DNA from: an uncultured Armatimonadota bacterium
GTDB lineage: Bacteria; Armatimonadota; Fimbriimonadia; Fimbriimonadales; Fimbriimonadaceae
Assembly: GCA_903899015.1 (NCBI GenBank)
Contig: CAIUHP010000084.1
Location: forward strand, 22,702-86,701
Direction: 5' to 3'
Length of the DNA: 64,000 nucleotides
The notes beneath the pieces are model-generated. The model searched no databases. It saw only the letters and a program-made list of their open reading frames with translations, and was not told the DNA's origin. Numbering within the stretch: the first letter of the stretch is position 1; every line of letters starts with the position of its first letter. This document shows, piece after piece, positions 41,937-50,165 of the stretch. The position numbers were made by a program, and so were the translations under genes.

Positions 41937-43954
41937 CGGCGTAAAGTGTAGCTCTTGATAGAAAACTTCTTGGCGTTACCCAGTCCAAAGTTGGTGGGTT
42001 TGTATTGCCCAACCGCATAAAGATTCATTTGATCGGCAAAGTGAGGGCTGGTTGGAACATTGGAATTACCATAAGGCAGAATGCTCCACGATTGAATTCC
42101 CCGAGGATCCAGCGAGACGATCATGCGGAAGCTTGAACCAAATGTGGCGTGTGATCGCCCATCTTTCAGAGTTGCACCTCCTGCTGATGCAGGGCTGACT
42201 GCCGCAATTGGAGTCCCCGTAGCGACGTATCCAAAACCTTGAACGGGAGCTTTTTCTGCGCCCCGCTGCATGTACTGAACACCTCCCCATCGAACTGACA
42301 AGCTGCCTTGCTCGGCAATCATTTTCTTCACCGCTGATTCCAAAGATTGGCGTGCGACTTCATTTTGTGGTTGGGTCCATTCGACCCCGTGAAAGGCATC
42401 GGATGATAATCCGGGGTTGGCTTTGTTCTCTCGGAGCCAGTAGGTGTAGAGAACGCATCCCACGGATTCCACTGTCGCTTTCTTATCCCATTTCTTGAGA
42501 ACGTCGATTCCATTACCTGCCGTTACGAGGGCTGCTAAACGATCAACTGTTGCCGCCGCATAGGGGACCGTACAGTCGGTTGCAATCTCCATCGCACGCA
42601 TAGGGCTAACCTTCTTGGCCGACTTCAGTAAGGCCGAAAGCACTTCCCAACGGCTTGTGGGGCCATAGGAAGTCACGTATGCTGGCCAATCTTGATTGAT
42701 CTCGTTACCTAAAGGAGTGAGTTTGGGGTCCGAGTTGCAATTTACCAAGATGCCGCTGAGCGGGTTCTCCGCATGAGGAAGCTTGTCCATATCCCAAAGC
42801 TCCCCCCAAGCGGTTTTGGGATCATCGCCTGCCAAAACTCCATTCCAATTAAACGAGGCGTCGCGAGTTGGAACGAACGCATTGTATTGATAACCGATGT
42901 TGCCTTTGATGTCGGCGAACACAAAATTCCACATCGAAAGTCCACGCATTTTTAGACTGTTTCGGATGTCCGAGACACTCTGGGACCGTAGCATCGACAA
43001 ACCTTGCTTTATGGTCGTTTCAGGATTAGGGATCGAGAACCGGGCGGCTCGGTTACTAAACGGAATCATGGGGCCCCATTCGGTAAGTTTTGAGCTCACG
43101 GTATTGGATTTAAGCTCGCCATTGTCTAAGTAACGCATCGTAACGCTCTGGGTCTTGAACTCTTTCCATTGGCCGTGATAGCTGTATTGGTTTCGGTTGG
43201 CTGGATTGACTTTGACTGTGTAAAGCGTATAGAGGGAAGGGTTGTTGTTAGTCATCGACCACGCAACTTTGTCGTTGTGACCCAGGACTCCGGTAGGCAA
43301 ACCAGGAATAGCGACTCCCCGGAAGTGTAAGTCCGGCATATAAATCGCAAACTCGTGCCACACGATTCCCCCATCTTGACCATCCCACCCTAAGTGCGGA
43401 TCGATTGATAAGATCGGATGTCGAGTGGTGGATTTCGATGGAGCGAGTGCAAATTGATTCGAACCGGCGCCCGGGCTGATCTTCGCCGACATATCGAGCA
43501 AAGGAAAAGCTCCGTTTACAAATTGGGCTAGCGACAGGACGTCAATCTCGGTAAACGGCTCAATCCATTTTGGAAGCGAGCTTTTTTGTTCTTCAATCGC
43601 CTTATTCGCGCCCGCCAGGAAGCTGTCAACGACATCCTTTGCTTCTCCAGATAAGTTGGGTGCGATCTGTTCCGCCCGAGCTTCAAGCCCAAGCCCGCGA
43701 ATAAATCCGTCTTGAAGCAGGGCTGACTTCCCATTTGCCTCGGCACTTCGACCCCGAGCGATTTTGTAATTGAGGGCCATTCGCTGGGCATGGTCCTTGC
43801 CTTGAGCGTAGCCTTGACCATAGCAAGCATCCTTGAGGTTGGTGGCGACAATGCTCGGCACCCCAAACTTGTCCTCATAGATCGTCACCTCTCCGGCGTG
43901 GGCAGCCGTCGAAATCGCGATAAACGAGAGAAATGCTAATCCAGACCTATTCAC
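41933..43954 (-). CDS. Penicillin-acylase family N-terminal nucleophile hydrolase
   Basis: A 673-residue secreted amidohydrolase. The signal peptide MNRSGLAFLSFIAISTAAHA is followed by the alpha chain (VTIYEDKFGVPSIVATNLKD, YGQGYAQGKDHAQRM). The autocatalytic cleavage site has the serine nucleophile in GAGSNQFALAPSKS (about residue 165), then LSIDPHLGW and VLGHNDKVAWSMTNNNPSLY. Family members cut amide bonds in beta-lactams, acyl-homoserine lactones or lipopeptides. The substrate here is unknown. The start is GTG with TAAAAT six bases upstream. Confidence 0.92.
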   Translation of the reverse strand: MNRSGLAFLSFIAISTAAHAGEVTIYEDKFGVPSIVATNLKDACYGQGYAQGKDHAQRMALNYKIARGRSAEANGKSALLQDGFIRGLGLEARAEQIAPNLSGEAKDVVDSFLAGANKAIEEQKSSLPKWIEPFTEIDVLSLAQFVNGAFPLLDMSAKISPGAGSNQFALAPSKSTTRHPILSIDPHLGWDGQDGGIVWHEFAIYMPDLHFRGVAIPGLPTGVLGHNDKVAWSMTNNNPSLYTLYTVKVNPANRNQYSYHGQWKEFKTQSVTMRYLDNGELKSNTVSSKLTEWGPMIPFSNRAARFSIPNPETTIKQGLSMLRSQSVSDIRNSLKMRGLSMWNFVFADIKGNIGYQYNAFVPTRDASFNWNGVLAGDDPKTAWGELWDMDKLPHAENPLSGILVNCNSDPKLTPLGNEINQDWPAYVTSYGPTSRWEVLSALLKSAKKVSPMRAMEIATDCTVPYAAATVDRLAALVTAGNGIDVLKKWDKKATVESVGCVLYTYWLRENKANPGLSSDAFHGVEWTQPQNEVARQSLESAVKKMIAEQGSLSVRWGGVQYMQRGAEKAPVQGFGYVATGTPIAAVSPASAGGATLKDGRSHATFGSSFRMIVSLDPRGIQSWSILPYGNSNVPTSPHFADQMNLYAVGQYKPTNFGLGNAKKFSIKSYTLRR
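41945..41950 (-). promoter_or_regulatory. -10 box before threonine dehydratase-like gene
   Basis: TACACT on the minus strand, eight bases before the TTG, located inside the end of the upstream gene. Confidence 0.4.
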
Positions 43955-43960
43955 AGGCTG

Positions 43961-43966
43961 ATTTTA
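43961..43966 (-). promoter_or_regulatory. -10 box before penicillin-acylase gene (leaderless type)
   Basis: TAAAAT on the minus strand, six bases before the GTG start. Confidence 0.5.
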
Positions 43967-44088
43967 GCAACTGGAAGCGCAGGCCGGTGTGATTCCAGCG
44001 GAGAATCTTGCAGGCGTTAACTGCCCGATGGTTGGTATTTAATCGAAAGGATTCCAATTTCCACCCGGTTAGGCTGACCTTTCTTCGG

Positions 44089-44134
44089 AAACTGAAAAAA
44101 TCTCTCCTCCTGATCCATGGATCGAGAAGGAGAG
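44089..44134 (-). terminator. Terminator after the sugar-binding lipoprotein gene
   Basis: On the minus strand a long stem CTCTCCTTCTCGATCC pairs with GGATCAGGAGGAGAG, with two mismatches and a two-base loop region, followed by ATTTTTTCAGTTTC. Confidence 0.8.
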
Positions 44135-44148
44135 GGAGGCTTCTGGCA

Positions 44149-45162
44149 TCAATACTTGCGAGTCGATACCATTTGCTTGGCGTTCGTTTCGTCGAATTGA
44201 TCGTCTTTCATGACTGTCTTTCTTGGCAATGGCTTCTTGGCGATGGCATCGTTCATGGCATCGAAGAGTCCTGGACCGAGTAGAGCTTTACACTCGACAC
44301 AGAAGTTAGCCTTGCCATCTGCAACGGCTTGGACCATCGTCTTCTCACCGTCAATGCTTGCGATCAGAATGTCCTTGCCTGGCTTCATTCCTGCTTCTTC
44401 AATCGCCTGAATGGCGCCAAGTGCCATGTCATCGTTGTGTGCAAACACTGCATTGATGTTCTTTCCGTTCGCACGAAGGAAAGCTTCCATGACCTCTTTA
44501 CCCTTGGCTAGCTCAAATCGACCCTCTGCGTCGTTTGTGATCTTGATGCCCGGATATTTGGCGATCACTTCCTCGAAGCCCTTCTTGCGTTCCAGCTGAG
44601 GTGCCGAGCCATTGTTTCCTTCGATTTCAGCGATGTTTCCTTTCCCGTTGAGCTTCTTCGCAAGGAATTCGCCGCATCGTCGACCTTCGTCAACAAACTC
44701 AGATCCAACCAAGGTGGCATAGAGCGTAGGATCCTTGACCTCGACGGCACGATCTGAAAGAACAACCGGGATACCCGCATCCTTCGCCTCTTTTAGAACT
44801 GGCTCAAATCCAGTGACGACAACCGGAGCCAAAATAATCCCATCGACCTTTTGAGCGATGAACGTATGAATCGCCTTAATTTGGTTTTCTTGCTTACCTT
44901 GTCCATCTGAGAAAATCAAATTGATGCCGCGCTTAGCCGCCTCATCTTTGACGGAACCGGTTTCGGCCGTTCTCCAACCGCTCTCAGCGCCAACTTGAGC
45001 AAAACCAATGGTTAGCTTCTTGCCGCTGGCGTCACCGGTCTTTTTGGCACCGTCATTGCTGGATGTTGTGCCCCCGTCAGTGGATGAACTGCCACAACCT
45101 ACAACGAGAATAGCGGCGAAAAGGGTGAAAAGACTGTAAGTGAAGATCTGCTGGCGGCCCAT
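44149..45162 (-). CDS. Sugar ABC transporter substrate-binding lipoprotein (RbsB/LacI type)
   Basis: A 337-residue periplasmic binding protein. The lipoprotein signal is MGRQQIFTYSLFTLFAAILV ending in VVGCGSSS. The mature protein shows LTIGFAQVGAESGWRTAETG, AQKVDGIILAPVVVTGFEPV, GNGKGN-like and EGNNGSAPQLERKKGFEEV segments, and AVFAHNDDMALGAIQAIEEAG, all typical of the ribose/galactofuranose-binding class. A GAGG ribosome site precedes the ATG at 45162. A longer frame to 45417 overlaps the divergent gene and is not used. No permease or ATPase gene is adjacent, so it is an orphan here. Confidence 0.92.
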   Translation of the reverse strand: MGRQQIFTYSLFTLFAAILVVGCGSSSTDGGTTSSNDGAKKTGDASGKKLTIGFAQVGAESGWRTAETGSVKDEAAKRGINLIFSDGQGKQENQIKAIHTFIAQKVDGIILAPVVVTGFEPVLKEAKDAGIPVVLSDRAVEVKDPTLYATLVGSEFVDEGRRCGEFLAKKLNGKGNIAEIEGNNGSAPQLERKKGFEEVIAKYPGIKITNDAEGRFELAKGKEVMEAFLRANGKNINAVFAHNDDMALGAIQAIEEAGMKPGKDILIASIDGEKTMVQAVADGKANFCVECKALLGPGLFDAMNDAIAKKPLPRKTVMKDDQFDETNAKQMVSTRKY

Positions 45163-45376
45163 AGTTGTTCCTCTTTGAAAGCATCTTTCCTTTTTGAAAG
45201 AGCGTGTGATTGAGAATAACATATCATCGCTTCGTTCGGTTTGAATCTGAACGCTCATCGAAAAAGAATCGTTCAATGTCGAACGGTTAAATGCTAAAAT
45301 GGTTTCTTCCATATGGTACGCAAGGCTTCCGGACCCGTTTTGGGCAAAAATAGAAGGATGAGGTCGGTGCGTTAAG

Positions 45377-46492
45377 TTGGGACAGAACTTCGATGCCATT
45401 GTTGTGGGAGGCGGCATTGTAGGATGTGCTTGCGCCTACTTCTTATCTCGCGATCTCAAACGGGTATTGCTCATTGAACGAGGTCCAATCGGGGGTGGGT
45501 CGACAGCAGCCGGTATGGGGCATGTCGTTGTGATGGATGATTCCCCCGCTCAATTTGCTCTGACAAATTACTCACAGCAACTTTGGATGGAGCTCTATCC
45601 TCAACTTAACCATGCGTGTGAGCCTCGTATGACGGGAACCATGTGGGTGGCCGCGGACGAAGAGGAGTTTTCCCATGTGGAAGGGAAACGAGATTTCTAC
45701 GTGAAGAATGGGTTGCCTGCCGAAGTGCTGGACACAAAATCTCTTGAAGAGGCAGAGCCAAGCCTGAGAAAGGGATTACCCGGAGGCCTTCGAATCCCGC
45801 AAGATAGTGTGATCTACCCAATGGCGGCCGCCCAGTGGCTGTTGGGCCAGGCGCAATTGCGTGGTTGTACGGTGATGCTAGGTCAATCGGTTACGAAGGC
45901 CAAAAACGGGGAAGCGACACTACAGGATGGAACCGTTCTTTCCGCGCGATATATTGTGAACTCGGCCGGTGACCACGCTTCGAGCCTCACGCCCGAGATC
46001 AAAATTGAGCCACGAAAGGGCCATCTCATCATCACCGATCGTTATCCTGGATACGTTAATCACCAACTCGTCGAATTGGGCTATCTCAAGAGCGCCCATG
46101 AAATGTCGCAGGAATCAGTTGCTTTCAATGCTCAGCCACGGGCCACAGGGCAAATCCTCTTAGGTTCATCACGTCAGTTTGTCGGCTGGAACGATGAGAT
46201 CGACCGTGCGTTAATTGCCAAAATGGTCAAGCGAGCCGAAGAATACTTGCCCTCGATTTCTCAGTTATCGGTGATTCGAACCTGGGTTGGGTTCCGCGCG
46301 ACGACTTCAAACAAGCTTCCTCTCATTGGATTTCTTCCTAGCGACCCCAAAATGTTGGTCGCCGCTGGGCATGAAGGTTTAGGAATTACGACTTCGGTTG
46401 CCACCGGAATGCTGATCGCAGACCTTGTTGCCGGACGACCCTCGAAAATTGATCGTTCACCGTTTGCCCCAACAAGTGGAGTAGCGGCATGA
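45377..46492 (+). CDS. FAD-dependent D-amino-acid (D-hydroxyproline) dehydrogenase subunit
   Basis: A 371-residue DadA/HcnC-type flavoprotein. The dinucleotide fold is AIVVGGGIVGCACAYFLSRD with ERGPIGGGSTAAGMGHVV. Near the C-terminus are RTWVGFRATTSNKLPLIG and VAAGHEGLGITTSVATGMLI. In heterotrimeric D-hydroxyproline, D-proline or opine dehydrogenases this subunit oxidises the amino acid. The start is TTG at 45377, and no ribosome site is obvious. It overlaps the ferredoxin gene by ATGA, which overlaps the next oxidoreductase, so the three form one enzyme unit. Confidence 0.88.
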   Translation: MGQNFDAIVVGGGIVGCACAYFLSRDLKRVLLIERGPIGGGSTAAGMGHVVVMDDSPAQFALTNYSQQLWMELYPQLNHACEPRMTGTMWVAADEEEFSHVEGKRDFYVKNGLPAEVLDTKSLEEAEPSLRKGLPGGLRIPQDSVIYPMAAAQWLLGQAQLRGCTVMLGQSVTKAKNGEATLQDGTVLSARYIVNSAGDHASSLTPEIKIEPRKGHLIITDRYPGYVNHQLVELGYLKSAHEMSQESVAFNAQPRATGQILLGSSRQFVGWNDEIDRALIAKMVKRAEEYLPSISQLSVIRTWVGFRATTSNKLPLIGFLPSDPKMLVAAGHEGLGITTSVATGMLIADLVAGRPSKIDRSPFAPTSGVAA

Positions 46493-46740
46493 GCGAAGAG
46501 CGAATTCAACTGAAGATCAATGGGCTTCCAGTCGAGGTAGCGCAAGGAACATCGGTCGCGGCAGCGATTCTCAATAGTGGGAGGACTTCCTTCCGGCAAT
46601 CAGTCGACGAAGAAAGTAGAGGACCGGTTTGTGGAATGGGGATCTGTTTTGAGTGCCGTGTGTCAGTTAACGGTCATCCGCATATCCGAGCTTGCATGAC
46701 AACCTGCGAAGCCGGAATGGAGGTGATCACCTTTGGGTAA
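46489..46740 (+). CDS. Small [2Fe-2S] ferredoxin subunit of the dehydrogenase
   Basis: 83 residues of the HcnA/SoxA-N type. The cluster motif is GPVCGMGICFECRVSVNG, with a fourth cysteine in HIRACMTTC. It passes electrons between the two flavoproteins in heterotrimeric amino-acid dehydrogenases. The ATG overlaps the upstream stop by four bases, and its own end overlaps the next gene start by eight bases, so the three subunits are tightly coupled. Confidence 0.9.
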   Translation: MSEERIQLKINGLPVEVAQGTSVAAAILNSGRTSFRQSVDEESRGPVCGMGICFECRVSVNGHPHIRACMTTCEAGMEVITFG

Positions 46741-48007
46741 GACAGCAAAGTTTGATGTCCTCATCATTGGTGCGGGACCAGCCGGTATTGCGGCCGCAAT
46801 GGCAGCCAGTGAGCCTGGGAAATGTGTCGGATTGGTTGACGAGAACTCCGCTCCTGGCGGTCAGATTTACCGGGCGCTTAAAGGCCAGATCCAAAACTCG
46901 ATCTCCAGTCAAATAAAAACTCTTGACGACAGAGGGGTTATTCGATTCGACGGTGCAACCGTTTACGATGCGCCAAGACCCAATACGCTATCCATAACTA
47001 AAGGCGGCGAATTCCAGACCTTGGAATACGAAAAGCTCATTCTTGCGGTCGGCGCGAGAGAACTATTTCTCCCTTTCCCGGGCTGGACACTACCCAACGT
47101 TATGGGGGTAGGCGGTCTACAAGCGCTCGTGAAAGCTGGCCTCGACGTTAAGGGCAAGCGAATTGTCGTTGCGGGAACCGGCCCCCTCTTACTGGCTGTC
47201 GGAGATTTCCTCAAGAAGTACGGTGCCGAAGTTTTGGCAATCGCCGAACAAGCTCCGATTGTAAATCTCCTTCGATTCTCAACCAATCTCCTCTCTTTTT
47301 CGTCAAAAATCGGACAGGGAATAAGCCTCATCGGCTCGGTTGGTACGAAGATTCGTCCCGGAACATGGGTGGCATCGGCAAGTGGCACTCGCGCATTAAA
47401 TTCAGTCATTCTGTCGAACGGTAAAACGACTCAAGAACTGGAGTGTGACTATCTTGCCTGCGCATACGGATTCGTCCCAAATTTGGAATTACCCCTCCTT
47501 TTGGGATGCGCCGTCGAGGACGGTTTCGTTCAGGTGGACAGTACTCAGCAAACATCCGTTCAAAATGTTTACTGCGCAGGGGAGCCCACCGGCATTGGCG
47601 GTATCGACCTCTCTACTTTGGAAGGAACGATTGCAGGATATTTCGCGAATCAAAACGATTGCCCAACGCTTGTGTTGAAAGCACGTGATCGATGGAAGCT
47701 GTTCTCAAAGAAGCTAGATGCAACTTTTGCTTTAAGAACTGAGTTGAAAGAGCTCGCTTCACCCGACACGGTGGTCTGTCGGTGTGAAGATGTCCGCATG
47801 AGTCAATTGGTTGGCTGGGAATCATCCCGAGCCGCTAAGCTTCAAACTCGTTGTGGAATGGGGGCATGTCAAGGACGTATATGCGGTCCGGCAACCCGAT
47901 TTCTCTTGAATTGGGAGCACGGTACGGTGCGCCCACCTTTAATTCCGGTGCCGCTCGCCGGTTTAGAGACTCGAACATCAGCGGTGATCGAACAACCCGA
48001 AAACTAG
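46733..48007 (+). CDS. NAD(P)/FAD oxidoreductase with C-terminal [2Fe-2S] domain (HcnB/LhpE-like)
   Basis: A 424-residue second flavoprotein subunit. The N-terminal fold has DVLIIGAGPAGIAAAMAASE and GQIYRALKGQ. The second nucleotide fold has RIVVAGTGPLLLAVGDFLKK. The C-terminal BFD-like domain carries VVCRCEDVR and RCGMGACQGRICG, four cysteines for a [2Fe-2S] cluster. This is the architecture of HcnB and of the alpha subunit of D-hydroxyproline dehydrogenase. It probably hands electrons to the respiratory chain. The start codon (TTG at 46733) lies inside the preceding gene. Confidence 0.9.
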   Translation: MGKTAKFDVLIIGAGPAGIAAAMAASEPGKCVGLVDENSAPGGQIYRALKGQIQNSISSQIKTLDDRGVIRFDGATVYDAPRPNTLSITKGGEFQTLEYEKLILAVGARELFLPFPGWTLPNVMGVGGLQALVKAGLDVKGKRIVVAGTGPLLLAVGDFLKKYGAEVLAIAEQAPIVNLLRFSTNLLSFSSKIGQGISLIGSVGTKIRPGTWVASASGTRALNSVILSNGKTTQELECDYLACAYGFVPNLELPLLLGCAVEDGFVQVDSTQQTSVQNVYCAGEPTGIGGIDLSTLEGTIAGYFANQNDCPTLVLKARDRWKLFSKKLDATFALRTELKELASPDTVVCRCEDVRMSQLVGWESSRAAKLQTRCGMGACQGRICGPATRFLLNWEHGTVRPPLIPVPLAGLETRTSAVIEQPEN

Positions 48008-48039
48008 ACTCACAGATAGGAAAGAACAGGATAAACAAG

Positions 48040-48927
48040 ATGATTTGGAAAGGCGTAATTCCGGCGATAACGACTCAGTTCAAGGAAGACATGACTGTCG
48101 ACCATGACGCGATTGCAAAGCACATTATTTGGCTTGTTGACAGCGGCTGCGTCGGCATTCTGCCGCTTGGTTCGCTCGGCGAGGGTGCGACCCTGACTCA
48201 TGACGAGAAGGTTGCCATTCTAGACACATGTGTTAAGACTGTGGGTCATCGAGTTCCTGTTGTCGCGGGCATTTCGGCGCTGAGCACTGATGAGTCCATT
48301 CAACTGGCAAAAGACGCAAAACGAGTAGGCTGCCAAGGCTTGATGGTTCTCCCTGCATACGTCTACAAAGGCGATTGGCGAGAAACACGGGCCCATTTTG
48401 ATGCTGTCATCAAAGCGACTGACCTTTCCTGCATGCTCTATAACAACCCGATCGCCTATGCGACCGACGTACTGCCAGAGCAACTTGCCGAACTCGCAGA
48501 AATGAATCCAAACCTCCATTCGGTTAAGGAATCGAGCGCGGACGTTCGACGAGTCACCGCGATCAAAAACTTGCTTGGAGATCGAATCGCGATCTTTGTC
48601 GGCGTGGATGACCTCATCGTCGAAGCAGTTCCAGCGGGCGCAGTGGGCTGGATCGCCGGCCTCGTGAATGCATTCCCAGTGGAGACGGTCAACTTGTACA
48701 ACATGTGCATGGAAGGACGCCATGCCGAAGCAGCCGAACTTTATAAGTGGTTCCTGCCACTTCTCAAGCTTGATGTCGTTCCAAAGTTTGTTCAGTTGAT
48801 CAAGCTGGTTCAGCAAGAAGTCGGCTGGGGAAATGAAAGGGTCCGAGCTCCTCGCATGACGATTGTCGGCCAAGAAAGAGTGGATACGCTCGAAACACTG
48901 AGAATCGGTCTCGAGAACCGGCCGTAA
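48040..48927 (+). CDS. DapA-family lyase, probable pyrroline-4-hydroxy-2-carboxylate deaminase
   Basis: A 295-residue class I aldolase of the dihydrodipicolinate synthase family. It has GVIPAITTQFKEDMTVD, LGSLGEGATLTHDEKVAI, the tyrosine in MLYNNPIAYATDV and the Schiff-base lysine in HSVKESSADVRR. Position directly after a D-hydroxyproline-dehydrogenase-like trimer points to LhpC-type deaminase making 2-oxoglutarate semialdehyde. Dihydrodipicolinate synthase proper or another aldolase remains possible. The ATG at 48040 is preferred over an in-frame upstream start inside the preceding gene. An AACAGGA stretch lies upstream. Confidence 0.82.
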   Translation: MIWKGVIPAITTQFKEDMTVDHDAIAKHIIWLVDSGCVGILPLGSLGEGATLTHDEKVAILDTCVKTVGHRVPVVAGISALSTDESIQLAKDAKRVGCQGLMVLPAYVYKGDWRETRAHFDAVIKATDLSCMLYNNPIAYATDVLPEQLAELAEMNPNLHSVKESSADVRRVTAIKNLLGDRIAIFVGVDDLIVEAVPAGAVGWIAGLVNAFPVETVNLYNMCMEGRHAEAAELYKWFLPLLKLDVVPKFVQLIKLVQQEVGWGNERVRAPRMTIVGQERVDTLETLRIGLENRP

Positions 48928-48999
48928 TCGGAGAGGTTGGGCATCGGCTGAGGACTTCAAACCATCTCATTCGATGCCTGCAACTCTTGAAATATTAGA

Positions 49000-49026
49000 G
49001 AGCTAACCTCGTTAGCTCCTTCCTTT
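49000..49026. terminator. Terminator hairpin between convergent DapA-like and MarR genes
   Basis: A perfect 8-bp stem GAGCTAAC/GTTAGCTC with loop CTC, followed by CTTCCTTT on the plus strand. Confidence 0.7.
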
Positions 49027-49032
49027 AGAAAA

Positions 49033-49518
49033 CTACTCGCCGAGATAATCGGGAGCCGGTTGGCACATTGGAACTTCCGTAGTTGGATGAAGTTGCTCGA
49101 GTAGCTCAAGCAAAACGGTCAAATTCGCTTCTGAGACCGCTTCCATCGTCTCTCTAATGCGTTCCAAATGTGGCTGATAGAGTCTGTCAAACAGCTCTTC
49201 ACCGGCTTCAGTAAGCCGAACGAAAACAAAGCGACGATCTTCCGTATCTCGAATTCGAGTGACGAGGCCTTGCTTTTCCAAATTGTCGACGACAACCGTG
49301 ATGTTTCCCCCCGTTTTCAAAAGGTAGTTAGCAATGTCTCGCTGGGCCAGTGGTCCGTGAAGTCGTAAGACCTTCAAAGCGCTAAATTGGCTGGCTGTCA
49401 AACCCTCCACCATGAGCCCGCGGCTAACCTCACTATGAAGAGCTTCCGCCGTTCGAACCAACTTCACGTAAGTGGTCACCGAAAGGTCTTTGGCGATGGG
49501 CTTCGTCTTTTCCGTCAT
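49033..49518 (-). CDS. MarR-family transcriptional regulator
   Basis: A 161-residue winged-helix regulator. It has SRGLMVEGLTASQFSALKVL, HGPLAQRDIANYLLKTGGNI (helix-turn-helix), TVVVDNLEKQGLVTRIRDTE and DRRFVFVRLTEAGEELFDRL (wing). Dimer helices occupy both ends. MarR proteins usually repress nearby transporters or catabolic genes and release on binding a small aromatic or oxidant. It converges on the hydroxyproline-type operon, so control of that operon is possible but unproved. Its own start is at an A/T-rich TTATTAATG without a ribosome site. Confidence 0.93.
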   Translation of the reverse strand: MTEKTKPIAKDLSVTTYVKLVRTAEALHSEVSRGLMVEGLTASQFSALKVLRLHGPLAQRDIANYLLKTGGNITVVVDNLEKQGLVTRIRDTEDRRFVFVRLTEAGEELFDRLYQPHLERIRETMEAVSEANLTVLLELLEQLHPTTEVPMCQPAPDYLGE

Positions 49519-49659
49519 TAATAACTTTCTCGGCCGAAATGTGGACGCGCTTCATTATGACTTGGAATTAATCCGCCGAGAAGGTATGGATCATGCGGTT
49601 TCTATGTTAAGGCTCATCTCAATGGATCCAGAAACTATCCTAAATGACGCCTAAGGTGA

Positions 49660-49665
49660 TATTCT
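49660..49665 (+). promoter_or_regulatory. -10 box before lipoprotein gene (leaderless type)
   Basis: TATTCT, eight bases before the ATG at 49674. Confidence 0.45.
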
Positions 49666-49673
49666 GAGTTGCC

Positions 49674-50165
49674 ATGAATCGACATAAGCTGTCCCGTTTG
49701 CGCGTGCATAACGCCCGACCTATCGGAGTTAGTGTGTGCGTTTGGATGGGTGTCATCTCCCTAGCTAGTGTCCTTATAGGGTGTTCATCAAGTAAGTGGG
49801 CTGGCAACTACAAAGGCCTTCTTAAGGAAGTCGCAGGTAAGAAGCCTACTAAGAAGATTGGGTATTCCGAAACTAAACCAATTCTCACAAGCACTTTAAC
49901 TCTGTCTGGGGATGGATCTTATACTGGGAAATTTAGGGAGGTGGAGTATTCGGGCGACTGGAAGGAGTCTTCAGGCAAAGTCACGCTCACGCCGAAAACC
50001 TACATGGGGATGACACAAGAGAGCTTCCCCAAGACCAAGAAAGATACCGATGCAGGCGCGGTTGATTCCTTGTTTAAGCCTTATGAACTGGAAGAAGGCG
50101 CTGACGGTAAAACCCTTGTTCATACCGACGATGCCGGAACCAATACGTTTACAAAGGCAGACTAG
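49674..50165 (+). CDS. Small lipoprotein, unknown function
   Basis: 163 residues. A long basic N-terminus (MNRHKLSRLRVHNARPIGVS) precedes the hydrophobic stretch and lipobox LIGC at about residue 37. The mature protein starts WAGNYKGLLKEVAG and has a beta pattern with YSGDWKESSGKVTLTPKTYM. The G-x-W, then VTLTPK, motif is shared with the lipoprotein at 26398 (GNWTISDKRITLTPK), suggesting a small lipocalin-like family in this genome. A TATTCT box eight bases upstream supports the ATG. The 3' end overlaps the convergent sulfotransferase gene by four bases. Confidence 0.75.
   Translation: MNRHKLSRLRVHNARPIGVSVCVWMGVISLASVLIGCSSSKWAGNYKGLLKEVAGKKPTKKIGYSETKPILTSTLTLSGDGSYTGKFREVEYSGDWKESSGKVTLTPKTYMGMTQESFPKTKKDTDAGAVDSLFKPYELEEGADGKTLVHTDDAGTNTFTKAD

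Noticed and set aside
45377..48007. Hydrogen cyanide synthase (HcnABC) as the identity of the trimer
   Set aside because: Subunit types fit both, but the order and the adjacent DapA-family lyase favour a D-hydroxyproline dehydrogenase.
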